From: an uncultured Tabrizicola sp.
GTDB taxonomy: Bacteria; Pseudomonadota; Alphaproteobacteria; Rhodobacterales; Rhodobacteraceae
Length of the DNA: 9,393 nucleotides
Assembly: GCA_937858255.1 (NCBI GenBank)
Contig: CALLZQ010000617.1
Location: forward strand, 1-9,393
Direction of reading: 5' to 3'
Below, piece by piece: positions 1-6,015 of this stretch (position 1 is its first letter; each line of letters begins with the position of its first letter). A program made the position numbers and the translations under genes. The notes under the pieces are model-generated. The model was not told the origin of the DNA and ran no database searches. It saw only the letters and a program-made list of their open reading frames with translations.

Positions 1-464
1 TCGACGCCAGCGGCTTTGTAGGCGTCGCGGTTATAGTAGATGCCCCACTGATAGTAGGTGTAGGGAACGCCCCACTTTTTGCCGTCGATGGTCATCGAGG
101 CAGCGGCAGAACCCAGCGCGTCATTCAGGCCATTGGCCTCCCAGACATCGGTCACGTCCATGAACTGGCCCGCGGCGACAAAGGGAGCCATCCGGTTCCC
201 GGCGTACCAGTTCGCCAGATCCGGCGCATCTGCGGTCAGGAAGTTGCGGATCGCGGTCTTGTAGCCTTCGTGATCGAAATTGTTCAGCTGAACGTCGATA
301 TCCGGGTTCGCCGCTTCGAAGTCGGCAATCAGCGCCTCCATCGCGGCCAGCGGAATCGGATCGTAATCGGCATTGTACTTCAGCACGCGCTGCTCGGCGG
401 ATGCCGTCGTCGTCAGCATCAGCGCGGCAATAAGGGCTGCCGCCCCCTTCTTCATATGGACCAT
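1..464 (-). CDS. ABC transporter periplasmic sugar-binding protein (family 1), 5' part only
   Basis: About 154 residues are present and the frame is open at the left edge, so the C-terminal part is missing (family members usually have 400-430 residues). The N-terminus is a classic Sec signal peptide: basic MVHMKK, a hydrophobic core, and a probable cleavage after TASA near residue 23. The mature part reads like family 1 extracellular solute-binding proteins: an early beta strand (VLKYNADYDP), a helix ending in FEAANPDIDVQL, the segment APDLANWYAGNRMAPFVAAG, and then GVPYTYYQWGIYYNRDAY, the usual 'G.PY....G.YYN...' hinge motif. It should capture a sugar, polyol or related solute in the periplasm for an importer. 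The ATG at 464 was chosen because GGAGG lies 5 nt upstream. A second in-frame ATG at 455 would give a cleaner signal peptide but is too far from the Shine-Dalgarno. The gene is divergent from the IclR regulator and shares its promoter region. The substrate cannot be read from this fragment. Confidence 0.9.
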   Translation of the reverse strand, partial: MVHMKKGAAALIAALMLTTTASAEQRVLKYNADYDPIPLAAMEALIADFEAANPDIDVQLNNFDHEGYKTAIRNFLTADAPDLANWYAGNRMAPFVAAGQFMDVTDVWEANGLNDALGSAAASMTIDGKKWGVPYTYYQWGIYYNRDAYKAAGV

Positions 465-510
465 CGTTTCCTCCCCTTTGGTTCCATTATGTGAAACTTA
501 GTCTTGAATA

Positions 511-544
511 TTGACACTATGTCTGTTATCGCTATCTCTGTCAA
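511..544. promoter_or_regulatory. Overlapping divergent promoters between the binding-protein gene and iclR
   Basis: The 465-565 gap separates two divergent genes. On the minus strand TTGACA (544-539) is followed after 17 nt by CATAGT (521-516, 4 of 6 matches to TATAAT), which would place a start about 45 nt before the binding-protein ATG. On the plus strand TTGACA (511-516) is followed after 16 nt by TATCTC (533-538, 3 of 6), close to the regulator start at 566. The two -35 boxes form an inverted pair, TTGACA-N22-TGTCAA, and each promoter's -10 abuts or overlaps the other's -35. The region is clearly less GC-rich than the genes around it. IclR-family regulators usually bind such divergent regions. 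The exact operator is not resolved, and the boxes are matches by eye only. Confidence 0.5.
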
Positions 545-565
545 CAATCCTTGGGCGGGTGGGAA

Positions 566-1351
566 ATGACCGAAGATGCAAAAGGCGACGGCACCGTGGG
601 CAAGGCCCTTGATGTGCTTGACATGGTTGCCAGCCGCGGCCGCCCTGTCCGGTTTTCCGAATTGTTGGAAAATTCACCCTATCCCAAGGCCACGCTTTAC
701 AGATTCCTGCAAACGGTGACCCATCAGGGCATGCTGCAATTCGACGATGAAACCGGCAGCTATCGTCCCGGTCTGCGGCTGGTACGTCTGGCACATTCCG
801 CCTGGGCACAGTCTTCGCTGGCCCCGATCGCCCGGCCATGGATCGATTCGCTGGCCGAACGGACGGGGGAAACCGTTCACCTCGCGCAACTCGATGGCGG
901 CCAGGTCCTCTATGTCGACAAGCGAAACGCACGGCGACCCGTCGATATGTTCGCGCAGGCGGGCAAGGTCGGCCCGGCCTATTGCACCGGGGTCGGCAAG
1001 GCGATGCTGGCCTTCCTGCCCGAGGCGGATTTATCGGCCGCCCTGTCTCGGCAGAGCTTTTTCCGGCACACCGAAAACACCCTGATCACGATCCCGGCGC
1101 TGCGGGCCGAGCTGGCCGTCATTCACGCCGACGGCCATGCCTTTGACCGCGAAGAGCATGAACCCGGCATCATCTGCTGCGCCGTGCCGATCCTGACGCG
1201 GTCGGGTCGGGTGCTGGGCGCGGTCTCGGTCACGTCGACGACTGAACGGACATCGCTGGCGGCCTTGGCTGAAGAGGCGCCGCACATCAAGGAAATCGCT
1301 GCGCATATCGCCGCGGAAACGGAAAGCTGGCGCTTTCCCGAGAAGGCATAG
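566..1351 (+). CDS. IclR-family transcriptional regulator
   Basis: A 261-residue protein of the length usual for IclR regulators. Residues about 9-65 form the winged helix-turn-helix: VGKALDVLDMVAS, the FSELLE helix, and the recognition helix YPKATLYRFLQTV. Residues about 80-255 match the effector-binding (GAF-like) domain, including GPAYCTGVGKAMLAFLP and the late block HAFDREEHEPGIICCAVPI followed by GRVLGAVSV, both highly typical of the family. The ATG at 566 was chosen because it follows GGGTGGGAA and gives the normal N-terminus. An in-frame TTG at 551 would add five residues and lacks support. It lies 27 bp ahead of the ABC ATPase gene and is divergent from the binding-protein gene, so it probably controls this importer in response to its substrate or a catabolite. 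Whether it represses or activates cannot be told. Confidence 0.93.
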   Translation: MTEDAKGDGTVGKALDVLDMVASRGRPVRFSELLENSPYPKATLYRFLQTVTHQGMLQFDDETGSYRPGLRLVRLAHSAWAQSSLAPIARPWIDSLAERTGETVHLAQLDGGQVLYVDKRNARRPVDMFAQAGKVGPAYCTGVGKAMLAFLPEADLSAALSRQSFFRHTENTLITIPALRAELAVIHADGHAFDREEHEPGIICCAVPILTRSGRVLGAVSVTSTTERTSLAALAEEAPHIKEIAAHIAAETESWRFPEKA

Positions 1352-1378
1352 GTCCCGGAAGGGCCAGAGGGAGGAACG

Positions 1379-2437
1379 ATGACGGGTGTAACGCTCAACC
1401 AGGTGGTCAAGAGATATGGCGAGGCTCAGGTGATCCACGGGGTCGATCTGGACATTGCCGACGGTGAGTTCTGCGTCTTTGTCGGCCCCTCGGGCTGCGG
1501 TAAATCCACCTTGCTGCGCATGGTCGCGGGACTGGAGGAAACCAGCGACGGCCAGATCCGTATCGGCGCGCGCGACGTGACCCGCGCCGATCCGGCAGAG
1601 CGGGGCGTGGCCATGGTATTTCAGACCTATGCGCTCTACCCGCATATGACCGTGGCTGAGAACATGGGCTTCGGCCTCAAGATGACTGGCCACCCCAAGG
1701 CCGAAATCGATAGCAAGGTGCGCGAGGCCAGCCGCATCCTCAAACTTGACGACTACCTTGCCCGCAAGCCCAAGGCACTGTCCGGCGGGCAGCGGCAGCG
1801 GGTCGCGATCGGACGCGCGATTGTGCGGGGGCCCGAAGTCTTTCTGTTCGACGAACCGCTTTCAAACCTCGATGCCGAATTGCGGGTGGAAATGCGGGTG
1901 GAAATCGCCCGGCTCCACCGCGAAATCGGCGCCACGATGATCTATGTGACCCATGATCAGGTCGAGGCGATGACGCTGGCCGACAAGATCGTCGTTCTGC
2001 GCGCGGGCCGTGTCGAGCAGGTCGGGGCGCCGCTGGAACTTTACCATGACCCTGACAACCGTTTTGTCGCCGGCTTTATCGGCAGCCCCTCGATGAATTT
2101 CCTGTCGGGACAGGTGGCCCAGGACGGGCGCGTGGCCTGCACCGGGCTGGGGGCGCCCGTTCCGGTAAGCGCACGCCTGCCGGGGGCAGGCGCGGCGGTG
2201 ACATTGGGTCTGCGCCCCCAACATCTTTGGCTCGCCGAGGGTGACAGCCATACCGTAGAGGTCACTGAAGCCCTGGGCGGGGTCAGCTACCTGCACCTTA
2301 CCGCCGCCTCGGGCGAAAAGCTGATCGTCGAATCGCGCGACGACCCCAAGGTAAAGACCGGCGCCCGGGTTGGCCTGGGCCTTGATCCGGCGCAGATCCT
2401 TGCCTTTGACGCCAAGACCGAGCGGCGGCTGCGCTAG
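1379..2437 (+). CDS. ABC transporter ATP-binding protein, MalK/UgpC type
   Basis: A 352-residue carbohydrate-importer ATPase with every catalytic motif intact: Walker [10 protein letters not shown] (36-44), the Q-loop in [12 protein letters not shown] (Q82), signature LSGGQ (134-138), Walker B VFLFDEP with D158 and E159, D-loop SNLD (162-165) and switch histidine in VTHD (H192). Residues after about 235 ([12 protein letters not shown] onward) form the MalK-type C-terminal regulatory region with TOBE/OB folds. It energises sugar-type import on the cytoplasmic face of the inner membrane. GGGAGG (1369-1374) sits 4 nt before the ATG, and the 27-bp gap after iclR suggests one transcript. Annotation pipelines often call such proteins UgpC, but that name does not establish glycerol-3-phosphate as substrate. 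The likely partner is the divergent binding protein at 1-464. The gene converges with the GST gene, leaving 3 bp between stop codons. Confidence 0.95.
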   Translation: MTGVTLNQVVKRYGEAQVIHGVDLDIADGEFCVFVGPSGCGKSTLLRMVAGLEETSDGQIRIGARDVTRADPAERGVAMVFQTYALYPHMTVAENMGFGLKMTGHPKAEIDSKVREASRILKLDDYLARKPKALSGGQRQRVAIGRAIVRGPEVFLFDEPLSNLDAELRVEMRVEIARLHREIGATMIYVTHDQVEAMTLADKIVVLRAGRVEQVGAPLELYHDPDNRFVAGFIGSPSMNFLSGQVAQDGRVACTGLGAPVPVSARLPGAGAAVTLGLRPQHLWLAEGDSHTVEVTEALGGVSYLHLTAASGEKLIVESRDDPKVKTGARVGLGLDPAQILAFDAKTERRLR

Positions 2438-2450
2438 GGCTCAGGCGCAG
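2429..2450. terminator. Possible hairpin across convergent stop codons
   Basis: CTGCGC (2429-2434) and GCGCAG (2445-2450) form a perfect 6-bp stem with a 10-nt loop that contains the ATPase stop codon and most of the GST stop codon. No U-tract follows on either strand, so intrinsic termination would be weak. The placement between two convergent genes is the main reason to list it. Confidence 0.3.
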
Positions 2451-3133
2451 TTCGTCACGATGGCGCAGGCCATGGGCAGGTTTCGGATCAGGACACCGCC
2501 CTTGCGGATCAGGAAATCAAACAGCGCCTGCGGATAATCAGGCGCCACCGCATCGCGCACCGAAGGCCGGGCCGCCAGGGATCGCCGCCAGGCCGAAACC
2601 TTGGCCAGACCATCGAAAACCCCAAAATCGCCGATCATGTCAAAGACATCGAAATAGCGGAACACCGGGGCAAAAACCGCATCCACCAGCCCGAACATCT
2701 GACCCGCGAACCAGGGGCCATCACCCAGTTGCGTCTCGAGAATGCGGAACCGGGCATTCAGGCCGGCCGCCAGATGCGCAAAGCGCTCGGTATCGGTGGT
2801 CGAATAAAGCCCAGCAATATCGTTCAGACATTCCGAGGAAAACCCGATCCATGCCCGGTGCCGGGCACGTTCGACCGGATCGGCGGGCAACAGAGGATGC
2901 GGCAGCACCTCTTCGAGATATTCCAAAATTGCAGCGGATTCGAACAGTGGCGCCTGTCCGACCTTCAACACCGGGGTCCGCCCAAGCGGTGAGATCTGAT
3001 GAAACCACTTGGGCTTTTGCGAAAGGTCGATGGTCAGCCGGTCATGGGCCACCTGCTTTTCGGCCAAGGCGATGGCGATACGCTGCACATAGGGGCACAG
3101 CGCATGGCTGACGAGGGTAAGGGAATGGGTCAT
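2441..3133 (-). CDS. Glutathione S-transferase family protein
   Basis: A 230-residue soluble protein with the GST two-domain layout. The thioredoxin-like N-terminal domain (residues 1 to about 80) has LCPYVQR with a likely catalytic Cys13, the cis-proline motif SPLGRTPVL (Pro54), and the glutathione-binding ES pair at Glu65-Ser66 in FESAAILEYLEE. The helical C-terminal domain covers about residues 90-210 (GPWFAGQMFGLVDAVFAPVFRYFDVF). A cysteine rather than tyrosine or serine at the active site points to an omega- or beta-like class, which favours thiol transfer, dehalogenation or dehydroascorbate-type reduction over simple conjugation; the substrate is unknown. GGAG (3143-3140) lies 6 nt before the ATG. 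The gene follows the YHS gene on the same strand after 59 bp that contain a terminator-like hairpin, so it may be expressed by read-through. Confidence 0.9.
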   Translation of the reverse strand: MTHSLTLVSHALCPYVQRIAIALAEKQVAHDRLTIDLSQKPKWFHQISPLGRTPVLKVGQAPLFESAAILEYLEEVLPHPLLPADPVERARHRAWIGFSSECLNDIAGLYSTTDTERFAHLAAGLNARFRILETQLGDGPWFAGQMFGLVDAVFAPVFRYFDVFDMIGDFGVFDGLAKVSAWRRSLAARPSVRDAVAPDYPQALFDFLIRKGGVLIRNLPMACAIVTNCA

Positions 3134-3141
3134 GACAATCT

Positions 3142-3180
3142 CCGGGAAAAGACCGGGCCGGCCGGAAAAGACCGGCCCGG
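3142..3180 (-). terminator. Hairpin with U-tract between the YHS and GST genes
   Basis: Read on the minus strand, CCGGGCCGG (3180-3172) and CCGGCCCGG (3161-3153) form a perfect 9-bp GC-only stem with a 10-nt loop, followed at once by TCTTTTC. It lies just after the YHS stop codon and ends a few bases before the GST Shine-Dalgarno, so it looks like an intrinsic terminator or attenuator inside a two-gene unit. The loop carries its own TCTTTTCC, so that short string occurs twice. Confidence 0.65.
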
Positions 3181-3192
3181 CGGGCGATGCGA

Positions 3193-3675
3193 TCAGAGAT
3201 CGGTCGCAGCGGTATGCTCGATGTTCATCCAGTGGCCTTCGGCCTTGGTGATGGTGCCGGCCTGATCCTTCTGGTAGGCCTTGAAGACATCCTCGTTCAG
3301 GAAGACGTAGAGCTTGTCATCCATGACAGCGGCAAAGCGCGGATCGCCATCGAACTTCTTGCCGACCGACACGCCAAAGGCGCAGAAACCACCGTATTGC
3401 GGCGCATAGCGGGCCGGGTTGGCCTCGAACGCCTTCAGGTTCTCTTCCGAGGCAAAGTAATAGGCCACGCCGTCATGGGTGCCGGCAAAGGCCGCGCTGC
3501 CCTCGGCATTCATGCCCTTGTCCAGCAGGGCCACCGGATCGGCGCCGTGCAGACCCAGCGGCGCCCCGCCATAGGTCAGGCCGGGGGCAACATTGGCCTC
3601 ATCGGCAGCCATCGCCGGACCAAAAGCGCAAAGCGCGGCAAGGGTAGCGGCAATAAAGGTCATCTTGCGGTTCAT
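3193..3675 (-). CDS. Secreted YHS-domain protein
   Basis: A 160-residue protein with a clear signal peptide: MNRK, a hydrophobic stretch, and cleavage probably after AMA at residue 23. The mature part carries a YHS-type core: LHGADPVALLDKG (residues 42-54), then HDGVAYYFASEENLKAFEANPARYAPQYGGFCA (67-99, quoted in two parts: HDGVAYYFASEENLKAF and EANPARYAPQYGGFCA), which matches the 'DPV ... G..Y.F.S..N...F...P..Y.PQYGG.CA' pattern including Cys98. YHS domains are often linked to metal handling or redox, but the function of these stand-alone periplasmic forms is unknown. The ATG at 3675 has AAGGAAA upstream; the next in-frame ATG at 3663 would damage the basic N-region. It is divergent from the AraC-type regulator and precedes the GST gene. 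Confidence 0.85.
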   Translation of the reverse strand: MNRKMTFIAATLAALCAFGPAMAADEANVAPGLTYGGAPLGLHGADPVALLDKGMNAEGSAAFAGTHDGVAYYFASEENLKAFEANPARYAPQYGGFCAFGVSVGKKFDGDPRFAAVMDDKLYVFLNEDVFKAYQKDQAGTITKAEGHWMNIEHTAATDL

Positions 3676-3888
3676 CTGTTTTCCTTTCGGGAAGGGTTAA
3701 GAATGTCGCCAGCCCGTCCTGGACCAGCGGCCCCCGGGGGGCAGTGGGCTGATCCGCCCGGCCCGCCCCATCGGCACAACCCCAATACAGCGTCTTTTTG
3801 CTGGCGTTTGAATGCCGGATGGTTCAGTTATCTTGTCAGATCGTTCAGATCACCGGACGAAACCACAGAATCAGAAAGACTGAAAACC
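3676..3888. promoter_or_regulatory. Divergent intergenic region between the YHS and araC-type genes, with an operator candidate
   Basis: These 213 bp hold the promoters of two divergent genes, though I cannot assign convincing -35/-10 pairs. Next to the araC-type gene is an inverted element: CAGATCGTTC (3837-3846, the reverse complement of GAACGATCTG) and CCGGACGA (3853-3860), giving TCGTTC (3841-3846), an 8-bp spacer, then GGACGA (3855-3860). The same TCGTYC-N8-GGACGA layout recurs at 4849-4868. It lies 28-48 bp before the regulator start, a position suited to autoregulation. TCAGATC also occurs twice here, at 3836-3842 and 3845-3851. Nearer the YHS gene is a 10-bp palindrome of five C and five G (3731-3740) of unknown meaning. 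Confidence 0.5.
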
Positions 3889-4845
3889 ATGCTGGATCTG
3901 CTGAGCGACATCCTGACCCGCCTGTCCCTGCGCGGCTCGCTTTACTTCCGCACCAGCTTTACCGAGCCATGGGGGGTCCGCGTGCCCGCCTATCGGGATG
4001 TGGCGCGATTCCACTTCGCGCACCGGGGCGAGGCGATGGTGCGGGTAGCGGGACAGACAACGCCGGTGATTCTGGCGCAGGGCGATCTGGTGATCATCCC
4101 GCATGGGGCGGCGCATATTCTGTCTTGCCGCCACACCGGCCCGGATGAGGCGCTGCCGCTGGATGATGTGCTGTCGCGATCCGGCTTTGCCGGTTCCGGC
4201 ACCCTGGTCTGGGGGGGCGAGGACAGCCCCCGCGACACCCAGTTGATTTGCGGCCATTTCGCCTTGGCCGAGGGGTCACGCCATCTGCTGTTCGACCGCC
4301 TGCCGCCGCTGATTCATATTCGCGGCTATGGCGAAGAGGCCGGCCCCTGGCTTGAGGCGACGCTCAAGATCATCGGGGCCGAGGCCGGGGGCGCGCGTCT
4401 GGGGGGCGATCTGATTGCGCTCAAGATGTCCGAGGCCATCTTTGCCCAAGCGATTCGGGCCTTCATCGAACAGGCGCCGCGCGGCGGCACCGGTGTTGCC
4501 GGTTTTGCCGACCCGCAACTGGGTCGGGCGCTGGCGGCCTTTCACCGCGAACCGGCCTCTGATTGGTCGGTGGCAGCACTGGCGCGCGAGGCGGGCCTGT
4601 CGCGCACCGGCTTTGCCGAGCGATTCGCGTCGCTGCTGGGCGTCACGCCCATGGCCTATGTCACCGCCTGGCGGATGCAGATTGCGCGTGAGGCGCTGTC
4701 GGTGCGCGGCCTCTCGGTTGCCGAGGCCGCCGAGATTTCGGGCTATGCCTCGGAATCGGCCTTCTCACGGGTATTCAAGAAGGAAATCGGCGCCTCACCC
4801 GCCTCGTTCCGGCTGAACGGCGGCGAACGGCGCGAAGCGGCATAA
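3889..4845 (+). CDS. AraC-family transcriptional regulator with N-terminal cupin domain
   Basis: A 318-residue protein. The N-terminal half (about residues 1-190) resembles the cupin ligand-binding domain of this AraC subgroup: YFRTSFTEPWGVRVPAY, FHFAHRGEAMVRVAG, and LAQGDLVIIPHGAAHILSC, the usual 'GD.V..P.G..H' turn. The C-terminal part (225 to about 308) is the double helix-turn-helix: DWSVAALAREAGLSRTGFAE, FASLLGVTPMAYVTAWRM, then LSVAEAAEISGYASESAFSR and VFKKEIGASPASFR, with the conserved second-HTH 'GY.SESAFSR.FK...G.SP..FR'. The reading frame is open far upstream, but homology starts only at MLDLLSDILTRL, so the ATG at 3889 is chosen; its Shine-Dalgarno is poor. Matching operator-like sites before its start and just after its stop suggest that it regulates itself and the downstream SPW/AhpD-like pair. 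The ligand is unknown. Confidence 0.92.
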   Translation: MLDLLSDILTRLSLRGSLYFRTSFTEPWGVRVPAYRDVARFHFAHRGEAMVRVAGQTTPVILAQGDLVIIPHGAAHILSCRHTGPDEALPLDDVLSRSGFAGSGTLVWGGEDSPRDTQLICGHFALAEGSRHLLFDRLPPLIHIRGYGEEAGPWLEATLKIIGAEAGGARLGGDLIALKMSEAIFAQAIRAFIEQAPRGGTGVAGFADPQLGRALAAFHREPASDWSVAALAREAGLSRTGFAERFASLLGVTPMAYVTAWRMQIAREALSVRGLSVAEAAEISGYASESAFSRVFKKEIGASPASFRLNGGERREAA

Positions 4846-4848
4846 TAT

Positions 4849-4906
4849 TCGTCCACCATTTCGGACGATCTGCAATACATACCGGACGATCTGAAATTCA
4901 TCGTCC
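4849..4906 (+). promoter_or_regulatory. Operator array upstream of the SPW/AhpD-like operon
   Basis: Four GGACGA cores lie in 58 bp: one inverted (4854-4849), two direct (4863-4868 and 4884-4889) and one inverted (4906-4901). The two direct copies sit in tandem 21-bp units (4859-4879 and 4880-4900) that agree at 17 of 21 positions, including an unbroken CGGACGATCTG. A 21-bp period, two helical turns, is the known spacing of AraC-type tandem half-sites. The outermost inverted pair, TCGTCC-N8-GGACGA, matches the layout before the regulator gene. A weak promoter, TTCATC (4897-4902), 17 nt, TAGATA (4920-4925), overlaps the end of the second unit, as expected for an activator-dependent promoter. 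The repeats are seen directly; the binding protein and promoter are inferred. Confidence 0.6.
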
Positions 4907-4983
4907 AGACAATGGCGCTTAGATAGGGCGTAGCAGCGGATGACCGCTTGCCTTTGACCCTGCCATTGAAAGGACCATGCGCC

Positions 4984-5346
4984 ATGCGCTTTGTCACAAA
5001 GAACCTTCATGCCTGGCTCGATTACCCGGTCGCGCTGGCGTTGATCGCCCTGCCCTTCCTGCTCGACCTCGGCCAGACCAACCCGCTGGCGCTGACCATC
5101 TCGCCGATCATCGGCGTTGCGGCCTTTCTGCTGACCGTTTTCACCGATCACCAGTTCGGCGTGATCCGCGTCCTGCCCTACAAGCTGCACCTTGCGGTCG
5201 ATCTGGCCGTGGGTCTGTTGTTTCTTGCCCTGCCCTTCGCCCTTGGCTTCTACGGCCTCGACGCCGCCTTTTACTGGGTGAACGGCGCCGCCGTGGTGAT
5301 CGTGATCGGCCTCTCTGCGCCGGAATCCGAAATGGCCTCGGCCTGA
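4984..5346 (+). CDS. Small SPW-repeat-type membrane protein
   Basis: A 120-residue integral membrane protein with four probable transmembrane helices at about 14-28, 36-54, 70-90 and 96-111. Layout and key residues recall the SPW-repeat proteins of alphaproteobacteria: an N-terminal H...LDY, the junction FTDHQFGVIRVLP, then HLAVDLAVGLLF. It has an internal duplication with an exact 60-residue offset: HAWLDYPVALALIALPF (9-25) against HLAVDLAVGLLFLALPF (69-85). The signature tryptophan position reads ALPF instead of SPW-like, so this is a diverged member. The function of the family is unknown. AAAGGA (4969-4974) lies 9 nt before the ATG at 4984; an ATG at 4977 is in another frame and too close to the Shine-Dalgarno. 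The gene is followed after 38 bp by the AhpD-like gene and is probably cotranscribed with it. Confidence 0.72.
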   Translation: MRFVTKNLHAWLDYPVALALIALPFLLDLGQTNPLALTISPIIGVAAFLLTVFTDHQFGVIRVLPYKLHLAVDLAVGLLFLALPFALGFYGLDAAFYWVNGAAVVIVIGLSAPESEMASA

Positions 5347-5384
5347 TCTCTTTGCCTACCACCACTCACGAAAGGACTACGACC

Positions 5385-5927
5385 ATGTCTCGTCTCACGC
5401 AGATTGGCGACGCATCGCCCAAACCCGAGGTCGCCGCGCTGTTTACCGCGATCAAGGGTAAGATCGGGATGGTGCCGAACCTCTACCGGGTCGCCGCCAA
5501 CCAGCCCGCCGTGCTGACCGCGCTGCTGGGCCTGAATGAAAATCTGGCGGCGGGCGGGTTTTCGCCCCGCACCCGCGAGGCGATTGCCCTTGCTGTCGCC
5601 GGCGCGAATAGCTGCGATTACTGCGCCTCGGCGCATGCGGCGATTTCCGGCAGCCTCAAGGTCAGCGGGCCAGAGATCGACGCCCATCTGGCCGGGCATT
5701 CCGAAGATCCGCGTCTTGCCGCGATCCTCAAGCTGGCGCTGGCTATCGTTGCCCAGGGCGGGCGCATCGCCGATGCCGATCTGGCGGCGGCGCGGATGGC
5801 CGGTCTGAGCGAATCCGATGTGGTCGAAACCGTGGGGCAAGTGGTGTTGAATATCTTCACCAATTACCTGAACCACGTCGCCCAGACCGATATCGACTTC
5901 CCGGTGCGCAGCGCAAAGGCGGCCTGA
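5385..5927 (+). CDS. AhpD-like carboxymuconolactone decarboxylase family protein
   Basis: A 180-residue, mostly helical cytosolic protein. The segment GMVPNLYRVAANQPAVLTALLGLNENL (residues 28-54, in parts GMVPNLYRVAANQP and AVLTALLGLNENL) and the catalytic motif E65-X11-C77-X2-C80-X3-H84 (CDYCASAH) fit the AhpD core family exactly. In AhpD-type enzymes the CxxC pair and histidine relay reduce peroxides or peroxiredoxin partners; many paralogues have unknown substrates, so a peroxidase-like or thiol-disulfide role is probable but not proven. No ahpC gene lies nearby. AAAGGA (5370-5375) precedes the ATG at 5385. The frame is open well upstream of this ATG, but the segment there is only the shadow of the SPW gene. 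The gene is last in the operon and is followed by an intrinsic terminator. Confidence 0.9.
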   Translation: MSRLTQIGDASPKPEVAALFTAIKGKIGMVPNLYRVAANQPAVLTALLGLNENLAAGGFSPRTREAIALAVAGANSCDYCASAHAAISGSLKVSGPEIDAHLAGHSEDPRLAAILKLALAIVAQGGRIADADLAAARMAGLSESDVVETVGQVVLNIFTNYLNHVAQTDIDFPVRSAKAA

Positions 5928-5982
5928 CGACCGGCCTCTGAAAACGGTCTGCTGCGCGCACTCCCTCGTATTGGACCGTCTT

Positions 5983-6015
5983 TGTCCGTGCCCTGTCCCG
6001 GGGCGCGGACATTTT
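5983..6015 (+). terminator. Intrinsic terminator after the AhpD-like operon
   Basis: An 11-bp stem (5983-5993 with 6001-6011, one G-U wobble at 5989/6005) closes a 7-nt loop and is followed at once by TTTT (6012-6015). The orientation suits plus-strand transcripts from the AhpD-like gene, which ends at 5927. Read on the minus strand the stem is followed by AAA, so it is not a good terminator for cysQ. A second, weaker hairpin, GACCG/CGGTC at 5929-5949, lies just after the stop codon. Confidence 0.75.

Noticed and set aside
1881..1904. Perfect 12-bp tandem repeat TGCGGGTGGAAA inside the ATPase gene, encoding the repeated residues RVEM/RVEI.
   Set aside because: MalK/UgpC-type ATPases normally have an LRVQMRLEI-like stretch here of the same length, so this is conserved protein sequence with similar codons, not a recent expansion.
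3731..3740. Ten-base C/G palindrome in the YHS/araC intergenic region.
   Set aside because: It is a simple palindrome in GC-rich DNA, not repeated elsewhere in the window, and with no neighbouring promoter element that I can recognise.
3187..3888. Long in-frame open extension upstream of the AraC-type regulator, which would give a protein of about 550 residues.
   Set aside because: The extension overlaps the YHS gene antisense and has no family resemblance; it is open because of the high GC content. The regulator's homology begins at the ATG at 3889.
4977..5384. Open frame from an ATG at 4977 running without stop into the AhpD-like gene, as if a fusion.
   Set aside because: The upstream part is an arginine- and proline-rich out-of-frame reading of the SPW gene, and the AhpD-like gene has its own Shine-Dalgarno and ATG at 5385.
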